Below, one piece after another: positions 23,169 to 31,453 of a DNA stretch of 64,000 nucleotides (position 1 is its first letter; each line of letters starts with the position of its first letter). Made by a program: the position numbers and the translations under genes. The stretch covers positions 4,898,001-4,962,000 of the forward strand of contig NZ_CP124681.1 in assembly GCF_029961765.1 (NCBI RefSeq), written 5' to 3'. The notes beneath the pieces are model-generated. The model did not search any database. It was not told where the DNA came from and saw only the letters and a program-made list of their open reading frames with translations. This stretch comes from Nocardioides sp. QY071. GTDB taxonomy: Bacteria; Actinomycetota; Actinomycetes; Propionibacteriales; Nocardioidaceae.

Positions 23169-24413
23169 GTGAGCGACCTGCCCGTCCTGACGGCCGAGGA
23201 GCAGCGCGTGCTGGGGAGCCTCCTGGAGAAGGAGGTGACGGTCCCGGCGTCGTACCCGATGACCGTGGGCGCCGTCCGCACCGCCTGCAACCAGCAGAGC
23301 AGCCGCGAGCCCGTCGTGGAGTACGACGACGAGCTCGTGCACCGCACGCTGCGCGAGCTCAAGCAGCGCGATCTGGTCGCGGTCACGTGGGACGACCGCG
23401 GCCGGCGCACCCTGAAGTACCTCCAGCGGCTCGCGGTGCTGCTCGACCTCGCCGAGGACGAACGAGCCCTGATCACCGTCCTGCTGCTGCGCGGGCCTCA
23501 GCCCCCGGGCGCCCTGCGGACGCGCACCGAGCGGCTGCACGCCTTCCCCGACCGCGACGCCGTCGAGGCGTGCCTGCAGCAGCTGGCCGCGCGCGAGACC
23601 CCGCTGGTCCAGGCGCTGCCGAGGCAGCCACGTGAGCAGGACGCTCGCTGGATCCACCTCCTCGGGCCCGCCGACCACCCGTCCGGCGCGTCCGGCGCAT
23701 CCGGCGGGTCCGGTCCCGGCGGTACGGCCGCCGCGGCCGTCGACCGCGACGCGGTCCTCGCCGGCGGCGCCGAGGCCAGGGACGCGAAGGTGCGGGCGGC
23801 CTACGCCGCCGTTGCGACGGCGTACGCCGATGCCTTGGCCGACGAGCTCGACGCCCTTCCCTTCGAGCGCTGGCTGCTCGACCGGGTCGCCGCGCACGCC
23901 GGCACCGACCCGGTCGTCGAGGTCGGGTGCGGACCCGGGCACGTCACGGCGTACCTCGCCGAGGCCGGCGCCGACGCGACCGGGCTCGACCTGACGCCGG
24001 AGATGGTGACGCAGGCGCGCGAGCGCTACCCGGACGGGGTCTACGATGTCGGCGACCTGCGCACCCTGATGCGCCCGGTCAACGGCTCTGGATGGGCGGC
24101 CGTCCTGGGCTGGTACTCCCTGATCCACCTCGCTGCCTCCGAGCTGCCCGCGGCGCTCGACGCCCTGACCCGGCCGCTGAGCCCTGGCGGGCTCCTGGTG
24201 CTCGCCCTCCACGCCGGCGCGGAGGTGCGCCACCACGACACCTGGTTCGACCAGGCGGTCGACCTCGACGTGGTCCTCCACGAGCCGGCCGATGTCGTCA
24301 CGCTCGTCGAGAAGGCCGGGCTCGTCGGCGTCGAGTGGTACCGGCGCGGGCCGGTGCTCGCTCGCGGCGAGACCACCGAGCGGCTGTACGTGGTGGCCCG
24401 CAAGCCCCGTTGA
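23169..24413 (+). CDS. DUF480 (YceH) - SAM methyltransferase fusion
   Basis: 414 residues from GTG 23169. Residues 5-155 are the DUF480/YceH winged-helix domain: LTAEEQRVLGSLLEKE, TVPASYPMT, LRGPQPPGALRTRTERLHAF. A flexible GASGASGGSGPGG linker at about 178-190 leads to a class I methyltransferase (about 210-412) with motif I VEVGCGPGH near 251-257 and acidic GLDLTPEM. The methyl acceptor is unknown. DUF480 domains are normally alone in proteobacteria, so the linker-joined fusion suggests the winged helix targets or regulates the methyltransferase. Confidence 0.85.
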   Translation: MSDLPVLTAEEQRVLGSLLEKEVTVPASYPMTVGAVRTACNQQSSREPVVEYDDELVHRTLRELKQRDLVAVTWDDRGRRTLKYLQRLAVLLDLAEDERALITVLLLRGPQPPGALRTRTERLHAFPDRDAVEACLQQLAARETPLVQALPRQPREQDARWIHLLGPADHPSGASGASGGSGPGGTAAAAVDRDAVLAGGAEARDAKVRAAYAAVATAYADALADELDALPFERWLLDRVAAHAGTDPVVEVGCGPGHVTAYLAEAGADATGLDLTPEMVTQARERYPDGVYDVGDLRTLMRPVNGSGWAAVLGWYSLIHLAASELPAALDALTRPLSPGGLLVLALHAGAEVRHHDTWFDQAVDLDVVLHEPADVVTLVEKAGLVGVEWYRRGPVLARGETTERLYVVARKPR

Positions 24414-24426
24414 GGGACTGCTCCAG

Positions 24427-24774
24427 CTACTCCTGCTCGGAGAGGACCCGGATGCTGGGCAGCTGCGCGAGCCCGTTGACGACCACCGAGAAGACGAGCA
24501 GGGCGACCGCCCAGTCCTCGTGACCGGCGTCCCACAGTGCCAGGCAGGCGAGCCCGAACACGACGACCTTGGCCAGCGGGCGGACCAGCGGGCCGCCGTA
24601 CGGCGCCTTCGGCGAGGCCAGGAGGAACCAGACGGTCATCGCCAGCAGGGGCAGCAGCCACACGAGCAGCCACCGCGGGCTGCGGTCCCAGCCCCAGACC
24701 CCGAACGCCGCCACCGCGAGCAGCTCGTCGACGAAGACCAGGGCCAGGACCGACCACCCGAAGATCGCGTTCAC
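24427..24774 (-). CDS. YrdB-family (DUF2568) membrane protein
   Basis: 115 residues from the GTG at 24774. Four hydrophobic helices: FGWSVLALVFVDELLAVAAFGVWGW-type N-terminus, LLVWLLPLLAMTVWFLL, then KAPYGGPLVRPLAKVVVFGLACLALW and a last helix. The K-PYGGP-RP loop is typical of DUF2568. The function is unknown. It is convergent with the DUF480 fusion, leaving a 13-bp gap. Confidence 0.8.
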   Translation of the reverse strand: MNAIFGWSVLALVFVDELLAVAAFGVWGWDRSPRWLLVWLLPLLAMTVWFLLASPKAPYGGPLVRPLAKVVVFGLACLALWDAGHEDWAVALLVFSVVVNGLAQLPSIRVLSEQE

Positions 24775-24800
24775 GCGCCGATCATGGCGCGTGATGGCGA

Positions 24801-25709
24801 CTACTTCCAGACCCGCACCCAGTCGACGGCGGTCGTCGCCGAGGTGGGCGTCTGGTCGGTGATGGCGTTCCAGCCGCCGCCGAAGACCTGGGTGAGGACG
24901 ACGTAGAACGGCTGGTCGAACGGCTGCGGCGCCACCAACGGCGCGGCCGGCGTCCAGGAGTGGGTGAAGCAGACCCGGTCGTCGTAGAGGAAGCGCATCG
25001 AGGTCGGCGTCCACTCGACGGCGTAGCGGTGGAACTGGGTGCCGGCGCTCGGCATCGGACAGTTGTAGCCGGTGCTCTTCCAGGGGTCCTCACCGGCGTA
25101 GTGGACCGACGGGTAGACGTTCTCGGCGCCGCCGCTGAACCACTCCGCGACGTCGATCTCGCCGGAGTTCGGCCAGGCGCCATAGGTGAACTTCTGGGGG
25201 TAGAGCCACAGCGCGGAGTGGATGCCCTGGATGGCTGTGTCCGGCAGCTTCGCGCGGAACTCGAAGCGGCCGTACGTCTGCGCGAACAGGCCCCAGGTGG
25301 CGATCGTCGCGGCGGTGCGGTCCGTCGTGTAGTCGCCGTACGGGCTGTGACACACGAAGGGCTCGGCCTCCTTGCGCGAGGTCAGGAAGACCTGGCCGGA
25401 GCCCACGCTCACGTTGTCGGGGTCGTCGACATAGCAGCCGCTCTGACCGGCGTGGAACCCGCTCAGCGAGGTGTCCTGGACCACCCACTTCGACCGGTCG
25501 AGGGCGGTGCCGCTGAAGTCGTCCTCGAAGGTGCACGTGTAGCGCCCGCCGCCGGGCCTGGCCGGCCGTTCGCCGCCGCAGGCGCCCTTGCTGAGCGCCG
25601 ACACACCGGCCGCGGGTGCCGCAGCGGTGGGGCCGGCGGTCACCGGGGCGAGTGCGGCGACGGCGGCAGTCGCCGCGCCGAGGGCACACAGAAGTCGGAA
25701 TCGGAGCAT
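24801..25709 (-). CDS. Secreted GH16 glycoside hydrolase
   Basis: 302 residues. A signal peptide covers about 1-32 (FRLLCALGAATAAVAALAPV, cleavage near AAPA). The catalytic GH16 motif EIDVAE (E-I-D-x-x-E, near 183-188) carries nucleophile and acid/base. Flanking family blocks are FEDDFSGTALDRSKW and YGRFEFRAKLPD. It probably cleaves a beta-1,3 or beta-1,3/1,4 glucan outside the cell; sequence alone does not fix the linkage. GAGAAAGG precedes the ATG. The 193-bp upstream gap has a near-match to the KstR motif at 25805-25818, which I do not trust. Confidence 0.88.
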   Translation of the reverse strand: MLRFRLLCALGAATAAVAALAPVTAGPTAAAPAAGVSALSKGACGGERPARPGGGRYTCTFEDDFSGTALDRSKWVVQDTSLSGFHAGQSGCYVDDPDNVSVGSGQVFLTSRKEAEPFVCHSPYGDYTTDRTAATIATWGLFAQTYGRFEFRAKLPDTAIQGIHSALWLYPQKFTYGAWPNSGEIDVAEWFSGGAENVYPSVHYAGEDPWKSTGYNCPMPSAGTQFHRYAVEWTPTSMRFLYDDRVCFTHSWTPAAPLVAPQPFDQPFYVVLTQVFGGGWNAITDQTPTSATTAVDWVRVWK

Positions 25710-25902
25710 GGTGGACCTTTCTCTCCCCCCAGTGCGATCCGGTCAGCCCCATCGGGCTGCCCATGTTCGAGCCGGATCGCGAAGATCGAGCCGATCCTTG
25801 CGTATAGAACCTGTTACTGGCTAGGGGCGAGGGTCCGATCGGGGTGGCCCGAAGGAGCCATCACCGGTCCGCCGCCTGGTCAGCACGGACTACGGTGAGC
25901 CC

Positions 25903-26664
25903 GTGATCAGGCCCCTCGTCGACGATCTCGGCGCTCCGGTGCCACTCCCCGGTCCCGCGCGCCGGGTCGTCTCCCTCGTGCCCTCGATCACCGAGGCGAT
26001 CGCCACCGACGCGGCCGAGCGGCTGGTCGGCGCGACCGACTGGTGCACCCACCCCGCGGACCTCGCCGTCACCCGGGTACGCGGCACCAAGAACCCCGAC
26101 CTCGCCGCGATCCGCGCCCTCGCCCCGGACCTGGTGGTGGCGAACCAGGAGGAGAACCGCGAGCTCGACGTACGCCGCCTGCGCGAGGCCGGCGTGGCCG
26201 TGTGGGTCACCGCGATCGAGACGGTGCCGCAGGCGCTCGCCTCCCTGGCCCGGTTGTACGGCGAAGCCCTCGGGCTCGCTGCTCCTGCGTGGCTGACCCG
26301 CGCCGGAGAGCTCTGGTCCGACCCGCCCCTTACAGCGCGCGGGCGGGTCGCGGTCCCCGTGTGGCGCGACCCGTGGATGGTCGTCGGCCCGCGGACCTAC
26401 ACCAGCGACCTGCTGGCCCGGCTCGGCTGGCGCAACGCGTACGACGCCGGGGGCACCGGCGCCGACCGCTACCCCAAGGTCGACCTGGCCGACCTCGACC
26501 GCGATGACCTCGACCTGATCCTGCTGCCCGACGAGCCCTATGTGTTCACGCACGACGACGGGCCCGAGGCGTTCACCCGGGTCCCGACGCGGCTGGTGTC
26601 GGGGCGGCTGCTGACCTGGTACGGGCCGGCGATGGTCGAGGCGCACGAGACTCTGTCAGGCTGA
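25903..26664 (+). CDS. BtuF-like helical-backbone metal/cobalamin receptor protein
   Basis: 253 residues from GTG 25903. It shows the periplasmic binding fold of the class III receptors: ARRVVSLVPSITEAIATD, VGATDWCTHP, GTKNPDLAAIRALAPDLVVAN and a long bridging helix. There is no signal peptide or lipobox and no membrane permease or ATPase gene nearby. It may therefore act in the cytoplasm or use other transport genes elsewhere. BtuF-like cobalamin binding is a guess; iron-chelate or haem binding is possible. A link with B12-dependent IcmF in the same window is only contextual. Confidence 0.7.
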   Translation: MIRPLVDDLGAPVPLPGPARRVVSLVPSITEAIATDAAERLVGATDWCTHPADLAVTRVRGTKNPDLAAIRALAPDLVVANQEENRELDVRRLREAGVAVWVTAIETVPQALASLARLYGEALGLAAPAWLTRAGELWSDPPLTARGRVAVPVWRDPWMVVGPRTYTSDLLARLGWRNAYDAGGTGADRYPKVDLADLDRDDLDLILLPDEPYVFTHDDGPEAFTRVPTRLVSGRLLTWYGPAMVEAHETLSG

Positions 26665-26668
26665 GCGC

Positions 26669-26944
26669 GTGCGGATCCTGCTGCTGGTCCTCGTCCTGGT
26701 CGTGGTCGGGTGCGTCGCCCTGCCGCTGAGCGCCCTCGTCCTCGACGGCACCGACACCGGGGAGAACCTGATCGTGCCGGCGCAGGTACTCGTGACCGCC
26801 GCGGTCGGCGCGGCCATCGGCCGCCTCCTGCTCGGCCCCTCGGCACAGCGGCCGGCGCTCACCGGCGCCGGGCTCGGCATCCTGGGCGCGCTGGTCGGGG
26901 TCGCCGTGTTCTTCCTTCTGCTGAACGGCTCCGACGGCGCCTGA
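26669..26944 (+). CDS. Small hypothetical membrane protein
   Basis: 91 residues from GTG 26669, starting 4 bp after the preceding stop. Three hydrophobic segments: about 2-24 (ILLLVLVLVVVGCVALPLSAL), 35-55 and 66-86 (AGLGILGALVGVAVFFLLL). I recognise no family. Spacing suggests cotranscription with the binding-protein gene. Confidence 0.6.
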   Translation: MRILLLVLVLVVVGCVALPLSALVLDGTDTGENLIVPAQVLVTAAVGAAIGRLLLGPSAQRPALTGAGLGILGALVGVAVFFLLLNGSDGA

Positions 26945-27038
26945 CCATCAGCGCACTGTCGCGCGGCTCACAGGCCCGGTCACCAACTCGTAACCGTCGC
27001 GCGGCCGACCCGAAACCTGCGGCCCACAGGCTGGATCC

Positions 27039-27254
27039 ATGACCAAGACGACCTCTCCTGAGACCCAGATCGCAGGGCGTCACCTCGAGCCCGTCGAGGA
27101 CCTCGACGCCGTGGACCGCTCACTCGCCCGCCGCGCCGCCCTGCGCGACCGCCATGCCCACGGACTCTCGCGCCTGATGGACGAGCGCACCGACCTGCGC
27201 GGAGTGCACCCACTCGCCGACTTCGTCGACGACGCCATCCGCTGGTCGGCCTGA
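27039..27254 (+). CDS. Small hypothetical protein
   Basis: 71 residues, charged and mostly helical (VEDLDAVDRSLARRAALRDR, LSRLMDERTDLRGVHPLADF), with no membrane segment. It ends just before a strong terminator, which supports it as a real transcribed gene. No family is recognised. The Shine-Dalgarno is weak. Confidence 0.5.
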   Translation: MTKTTSPETQIAGRHLEPVEDLDAVDRSLARRAALRDRHAHGLSRLMDERTDLRGVHPLADFVDDAIRWSA

Positions 27255-27281
27255 CCGGCGCTCCTCGACCGCCTTCCCCGG

Positions 27282-27320
27282 ACCGCCGGGCGGCTCCTCA
27301 CGCAGGAGCCGCCCGGCGGT
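27282..27320. terminator. Perfect 17-bp-stem bidirectional terminator
   Basis: Arms 27282-27298 and 27304-27320 pair perfectly with a CACGC loop. The hairpin sits between convergent gene ends at 27254 and 27344 and should serve both strands. It lacks a clear U-run. Confidence 0.85.
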
Positions 27321-27343
27321 GTTCGTCAGGGACCTCGGGGACG

Positions 27344-28978
27344 TCAGCGGCGCCGGCGCGCCGTACCGAACATGCCGCGGGCGATCTCGGCGGCCGCGGT
27401 GCGCATGAACTGCTTGAACGCCGAGGACTTCACGACGTCCTTGACGATCTCGCCGGCCGCGTTGCCGTCGTCCTTCTTCGCCTTCGGGGCGGCCTTCTCC
27501 TTCGCGTCGGCCTTGTCGGCCTTCTCGCCGGCCTCCGCCTTCGCGCCCTCCTCGAGCTTCTTGGCGAGCATCTCGCGGGCCGACTCGCGGTCGACGACCT
27601 CGGCGTACTTCGCCTGACGGGGGCTGGCCTTGACCGTGGCCTCCATCGACGCAGCAGCGCTGGGCGCCATCAGCGACTCGGGCGCGCGCAGCCGGGTCCA
27701 GGCGACCGGCGTCGGTGCACCCTTCTCGCCCATCACGGTCACGATCGCCTCGCCGATGCCGAGGGTCGTGATCACCTCGCCGAGGTCGTCGTACGCGCTC
27801 TTGGGATAGGTGTTGACGGTCGCCTTGAGCGCCTTCGCGTCGTTGGGGGTGTGAGCGCGCAGCTGGTGCTGGATCCGGGATCCGAGCTGGGCCAGCACGT
27901 CGTCGGGTACGTCGGTCGGGCTCTGCGTCACGAAGAAGACGCCGACGCCCTTGGACCGGATCAGCCGCACGGTCTGGGCGATCGACTCCAGGAACGGCTT
28001 GGACGCGTCCTTGAACAGCAGGTGCGCCTCGTCGAAGAAGAAGACCAGCTTGGGCTGGTCGACGTCGCCGACCTCGGGCAGGTCGTGGAACAGGTCGGCC
28101 AGCAGCCACATCAGGAAGGTGGAGAAGATCGCCGGCCGGTCCTGCAGGTTCGGCAGCTCGACCAGGTTGACCAGGCCGCGTCCGTCGGACGCCTGCTGGA
28201 GCAGGTCGGCGGAGTCGAACTCCGGCTCGCCGAAGAACGCCTCGGCGCCCTGGTCGGCGAACGCGATCAGCTCGCGCAGGATCACGCCCGCGGTCGCCGA
28301 CGACAGGCCGCCGAGGTCCTTGAGGTCGGGCTTGCCCTCGTCGCTGGTGAGGTGCTGGACGACGGCGCGCAGGTCCTGCAGGTCGAGCAGCGGCAGGCCC
28401 TGCTTGTCGGCGTAGTGGAACACCAGGCCGAGGCTGGACTCCTGGGTGTCGTTGAGGCCGAGCACCCGGCTGAGCAGGATCGGGCCGAAGGACGACACGG
28501 TCACCCGGATCGGGATGCCGATGCCCTGCCCGCCGAGCGCGTAGTACTCCACCGGGAAGGCCGTCGCCTTCCAGTCCTGCCCCACCGACCTGGTGCGGGC
28601 GAGGAGCTTGTCGCTGGACTCACCGGCGGTGGCGATGCCGGAGAGGTCGCCCTTGATGTCGGCCGCGAAGACGGGTACGCCGGCAGCGGAGAGCTGCTCG
28701 GCCATCAGCTGGAGGGTCTTGGTCTTGCCGGTACCCGTCGCACCGGCCACCAGGCCGTGCCGGTTGAGCATCGCCAGCGGGATCCGGATGGTGCTGCCGG
28801 AGAGCTGGTCGGGGCCGGTCATCAGGCCGCCGAGCTCGAGCGCGGGACCCTCGAAGGCGTACCCGGGGGCGATCGCCTCCTCGATCGGGCTCTTCGCGGC
28901 GGGTGCGGGGGCTGCGGGTGCCTCGGGGGCTGCGGTGTCAGGTGCTGCGTCGGGAGTGGGCGTCTGCTCCTGCGTCAT
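27344..28978 (-). CDS. HerA-like ATPase (DUF853 / YjgR family)
   Basis: 544 residues. An Ala/Pro-rich N-terminal tail (1-30) leads to a HerA/FtsK-type P-loop ATPase. Walker A GATGTGKT is at about 79-86 (HGLVAGATGTGKTKTLQLM), Walker B is KLVFFFDEAHLL, and FVTQSPTDVPDDVLAQLGSRIQ is a sensor-like motif. The C-terminal 100 residues include a Lys/Ala/Glu-rich linker and a short hydrophobic helix. Family members are cytoplasmic DNA-dependent ATPases of uncertain role. The C-terminal low-complexity KADKADAKEKAAPKAKK stretch is longer than in the enterobacterial form. Confidence 0.88.
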   Translation of the reverse strand: MTQEQTPTPDAAPDTAAPEAPAAPAPAAKSPIEEAIAPGYAFEGPALELGGLMTGPDQLSGSTIRIPLAMLNRHGLVAGATGTGKTKTLQLMAEQLSAAGVPVFAADIKGDLSGIATAGESSDKLLARTRSVGQDWKATAFPVEYYALGGQGIGIPIRVTVSSFGPILLSRVLGLNDTQESSLGLVFHYADKQGLPLLDLQDLRAVVQHLTSDEGKPDLKDLGGLSSATAGVILRELIAFADQGAEAFFGEPEFDSADLLQQASDGRGLVNLVELPNLQDRPAIFSTFLMWLLADLFHDLPEVGDVDQPKLVFFFDEAHLLFKDASKPFLESIAQTVRLIRSKGVGVFFVTQSPTDVPDDVLAQLGSRIQHQLRAHTPNDAKALKATVNTYPKSAYDDLGEVITTLGIGEAIVTVMGEKGAPTPVAWTRLRAPESLMAPSAAASMEATVKASPRQAKYAEVVDRESAREMLAKKLEEGAKAEAGEKADKADAKEKAAPKAKKDDGNAAGEIVKDVVKSSAFKQFMRTAAAEIARGMFGTARRRR

Positions 28979-29044
28979 GCCGGAACTCTAGGCCGAACAC
29001 GCCGTCGCAGTCAGGCGCGGCCTGGCCCCGTAGACTCCGAAGCC

Positions 29045-29341
29045 GTGATCTTCAAGCGTGTGGGGGTCGGGCGTCCCTACCCCGACCACGGCCTCACCTC
29101 CAAGGGGTGGGCCGCCGTGCCCCCGCGCCAGGTCCGCCTCGACCAGCTGGTCACGACCAAGGACACGCTGCAGCTCTCGTCGCTGCTCGACGAGGACTCC
29201 ACCTTCTTCGGCGATCTCTTCGCCCACGTCGTGCTGTGGCGCGGCGACTACTACCTCGAGGACGGGCTGCACCGCGCGCTGCGGGCCGCCCTGCAGCAGC
29301 GCAACGTGCTCCACGCGCGCGTGATCCGGATGGAGGGCTGA
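29045..29341 (+). CDS. Small ParB-like domain protein
   Basis: 98 residues from GTG 29045. The pattern PPRQVRLDQLVTTKDTLQL, then GDYYLEDGLHRALRAALQQRNVLHARVIRM, resembles a minimal ParB/sulfiredoxin domain, with EDGLHR in place of the usual DGHHR. It lacks any HTH, so DNA partition is unlikely. It is followed 7 bp later by the LytR_C gene and is probably in one transcript with it. Its function is unknown; these two genes often occur together in actinobacteria as I recall. Confidence 0.65.
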   Translation: MIFKRVGVGRPYPDHGLTSKGWAAVPPRQVRLDQLVTTKDTLQLSSLLDEDSTFFGDLFAHVVLWRGDYYLEDGLHRALRAALQQRNVLHARVIRMEG

Positions 29342-29348
29342 GCGCCCG

Positions 29349-29891
29349 ATGAATGGTCTCGACGTCAAGGCGGGCAGCCGCTCGGCGGTGACCCTGGGGG
29401 CGCTGGCAGTGGTCTTCGTCGCCAGCGCGGCGTGGGGCTGGGCCAAGGTGACCCAGCCGTTCCCCGAGAAGGTCGAGGCCGCGCCCTGCACCTCCACCCT
29501 GATCCCCAAGGGCGACGACCTCGCGCCGCCCCAGGTGATGGTCACCGTGCTCAACGGCGGCGGGCCCAACGGCCTGGCGGGCACGACCATGGACAAGCTG
29601 GTCGGCTTCGGCTTCGCCAAGGGCGACACCGGCAACGCCCCCGACACCGACGGCACGGTGGCCGCGCAGGTGTGGTCGGACGACCCCGGCGACCCCGCGG
29701 CGATCCTGCTGGCGTCGTACCTCGGCAGCGACGTCGACATCGTCGACCAGCCGTCCGGCTACCCCGGCGTGACGATCGTGGTCGGCAAGCGGTTCAAGGG
29801 CGTCGTCGAGGGGCACCCGACGGTGACCGCGCGCAAGGACGCCTACGTCTGCACGCCGCCGCTCAGCAGCCAGCCCGAGGACCCCAGCTGA
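29349..29891 (+). CDS. LytR C-terminal domain membrane protein
   Basis: 180 residues. One N-terminal transmembrane anchor at about 14-32 (AVTLGALAVVFVASAAWGW), then an extracytoplasmic LytR_C domain with VMVTVLNGGGPNGLAGTTMDKLVGFGF and the closing VGKRFKGV. Stand-alone LytR_C proteins lack the LCP phosphotransferase domain and are thought to assist cell-wall polymer ligation. The stop abuts the convergent antiporter stop. Confidence 0.8.
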   Translation: MNGLDVKAGSRSAVTLGALAVVFVASAAWGWAKVTQPFPEKVEAAPCTSTLIPKGDDLAPPQVMVTVLNGGGPNGLAGTTMDKLVGFGFAKGDTGNAPDTDGTVAAQVWSDDPGDPAAILLASYLGSDVDIVDQPSGYPGVTIVVGKRFKGVVEGHPTVTARKDAYVCTPPLSSQPEDPS

Positions 29892-31385
29892 TCAGTCCCC
29901 GAGCCACTGCGCGAGCCGGCCACCCTGGCTGACCTGGCGCAGCCGGTTCTCGGTGGCCTCGCGCAGCTTGCGGGGGGTGACGACGATGAGGTCGTCGCCG
30001 TGGCGCAGGACGGTACGACGCTCGGGCACCATGGTGCGCCCCTCGCGCACGACCATCGACACGTTGGCGCCCACCGGCAGCCGCAGCTCGCCGACCTCGA
30101 CGCCGTGCAGCTTCGAGACCGGGCTGATCGTGATCTGGAGCAGGTCCGCGGCGACCCGGTCGAGCGGCGCCGCCTCGACCTCGATGCCGCGCGGCTCCGA
30201 GCGGCGGGCGACCCGCAGCAGCCGGGCGGTCAGCGGCAGCGACGGCGCGGTGATGAGGGTGTCGAGGACGACGAGCACGAAGACGATGTCGAAGAGCCGG
30301 GTGGCCCCGTCGACCCCCTCGGCGAGCGGGATCGTGGCCAGGACGATGGGGACCGCGCCGCGCAGCCCGGCCCAGGAGATGAAGCCGAGCTCGGCCCACC
30401 TCATCGGCCGTACGACGGCACTCACCACGACCGAGAGCGGCCGCGCCACGAAGGTCAGGATGCTGCCCGCGACGACGGCCATCCCGATGACCTCCCAGGT
30501 CAGCCGGGCCGGCGAGAGCAGCAGGCCGAGCATGACGAACAGCCCGATCTGGGCCAACCAGGCCAGGCCCTCCACGAACGAGCGGGTGGCGACGCGGTGC
30601 GGCAGCTCGGCGTTGCCGAGGACGAGCGCGGCCACGTAGACCGCGGCGAACCCGCTGGCGTGCACGGCCGCGGCGCCGCCGTACCCGATCAGGGTCAGGC
30701 AGAGCACCGCGATCGGGTAGAGGCCGGACGACGGCAGGGCCGCGCGGCGCATCACCCAGGCGCCGCCGAAGCCGGCCGCGAGGCCGAACGCGACGCCGGC
30801 GACGAGCTCGTAGACGACGATGCCGGTGGTGCCGAGCAGGCCGTGCTCGCCGACCGCGCCGGACGAGACGAGGGTGACCAGGACGACGGTCGGGGCGTCG
30901 TTGAGGCCGGACTCGGCCTCCAGCGTGCCGGTGATCCGCTTCGGCAGGGGCACGACGCGCAGCACCGAGAAGACGGCCGCGGCGTCGGTCGGCGAGCAGA
31001 CCGCGCCGAGCAGGATCGACAGCTGCCACGACAGCCCGAGCAGGAAGTGCGCGCCGACGGCGACGATGGCGATCGACACGAGCACGCCGAGCGTCGCCAG
31101 GGACAGACCCATCCGCATCGCCGGGCGGGCGTCGCGCCAGCTCGTGGTGAGACCACCCTCGGCGAGGATGACGGCGAGGGCGCCGAACCCGATCGCGTGG
31201 GCGACCTGCGCGTCGCTGAAGTTGATGCCGAGTCCCGCGTCGCCCAGGGCGACGCCCATGAGCAGGTAGACCAGGAGGCTGGGGAGCCCGATCCCCGACG
31301 ACATCCGCACTGCCAGCACGGCCAGGAACGTGACCCCGGCGCCGATCAGCAGGAACGTGTCGAGCTGGTGGACGTCGAAGGTCAA
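29892..31385 (-). CDS. Monovalent cation/proton antiporter (CPA1, NhaP2/CvrA-like)
   Basis: 497 residues. About 12 transmembrane helices fill residues 10-390, including the CPA core SPTDAAAVFSVL (the Asp ion site) and ESGLNDAPTVVLV. The C-terminal 100 residues form a cytoplasmic TrkA-C-like domain (EVEAAPLDRVAADLLQITIS, HGDDLIVVTPRK) that usually gates K+/H+ antiport. It therefore more likely exports K+ than Na+. It is divergent from the KstR-controlled flavoprotein gene, but the operator lies nearer that gene. Confidence 0.88.
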   Translation of the reverse strand: MTFDVHQLDTFLLIGAGVTFLAVLAVRMSSGIGLPSLLVYLLMGVALGDAGLGINFSDAQVAHAIGFGALAVILAEGGLTTSWRDARPAMRMGLSLATLGVLVSIAIVAVGAHFLLGLSWQLSILLGAVCSPTDAAAVFSVLRVVPLPKRITGTLEAESGLNDAPTVVLVTLVSSGAVGEHGLLGTTGIVVYELVAGVAFGLAAGFGGAWVMRRAALPSSGLYPIAVLCLTLIGYGGAAAVHASGFAAVYVAALVLGNAELPHRVATRSFVEGLAWLAQIGLFVMLGLLLSPARLTWEVIGMAVVAGSILTFVARPLSVVVSAVVRPMRWAELGFISWAGLRGAVPIVLATIPLAEGVDGATRLFDIVFVLVVLDTLITAPSLPLTARLLRVARRSEPRGIEVEAAPLDRVAADLLQITISPVSKLHGVEVGELRLPVGANVSMVVREGRTMVPERRTVLRHGDDLIVVTPRKLREATENRLRQVSQGGRLAQWLGD

Positions 31386-31429
31386 GAGTCACTCGGCTTT
31401 CGTCGGGTGGCGGAGGCCTAGTCTATCGG

Positions 31430-31443
31430 TAGAACATGTTCTA
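31430..31443. promoter_or_regulatory. KstR-type operator 1
   Basis: TAGAACATGTTCTA is a perfect 14-bp palindrome and fits the KstR consensus TnnAACnnGTTnnA. It ends 10 bp before the GTG of the flavoprotein gene. KstR is the TetR repressor of cholesterol catabolism in actinobacteria. A second matching site precedes the SDR pair. Confidence 0.65.
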
Positions 31444-31453
31444 GATTTCAGCC

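Noticed and set aside
25805..25818. KstR site upstream of the GH16 gene (TAGAACCTGTTACT)
   Set aside because: The last conserved A is T and the arms are not symmetric. A steroid link for a secreted glucanase is unlikely, so I treat it as chance.
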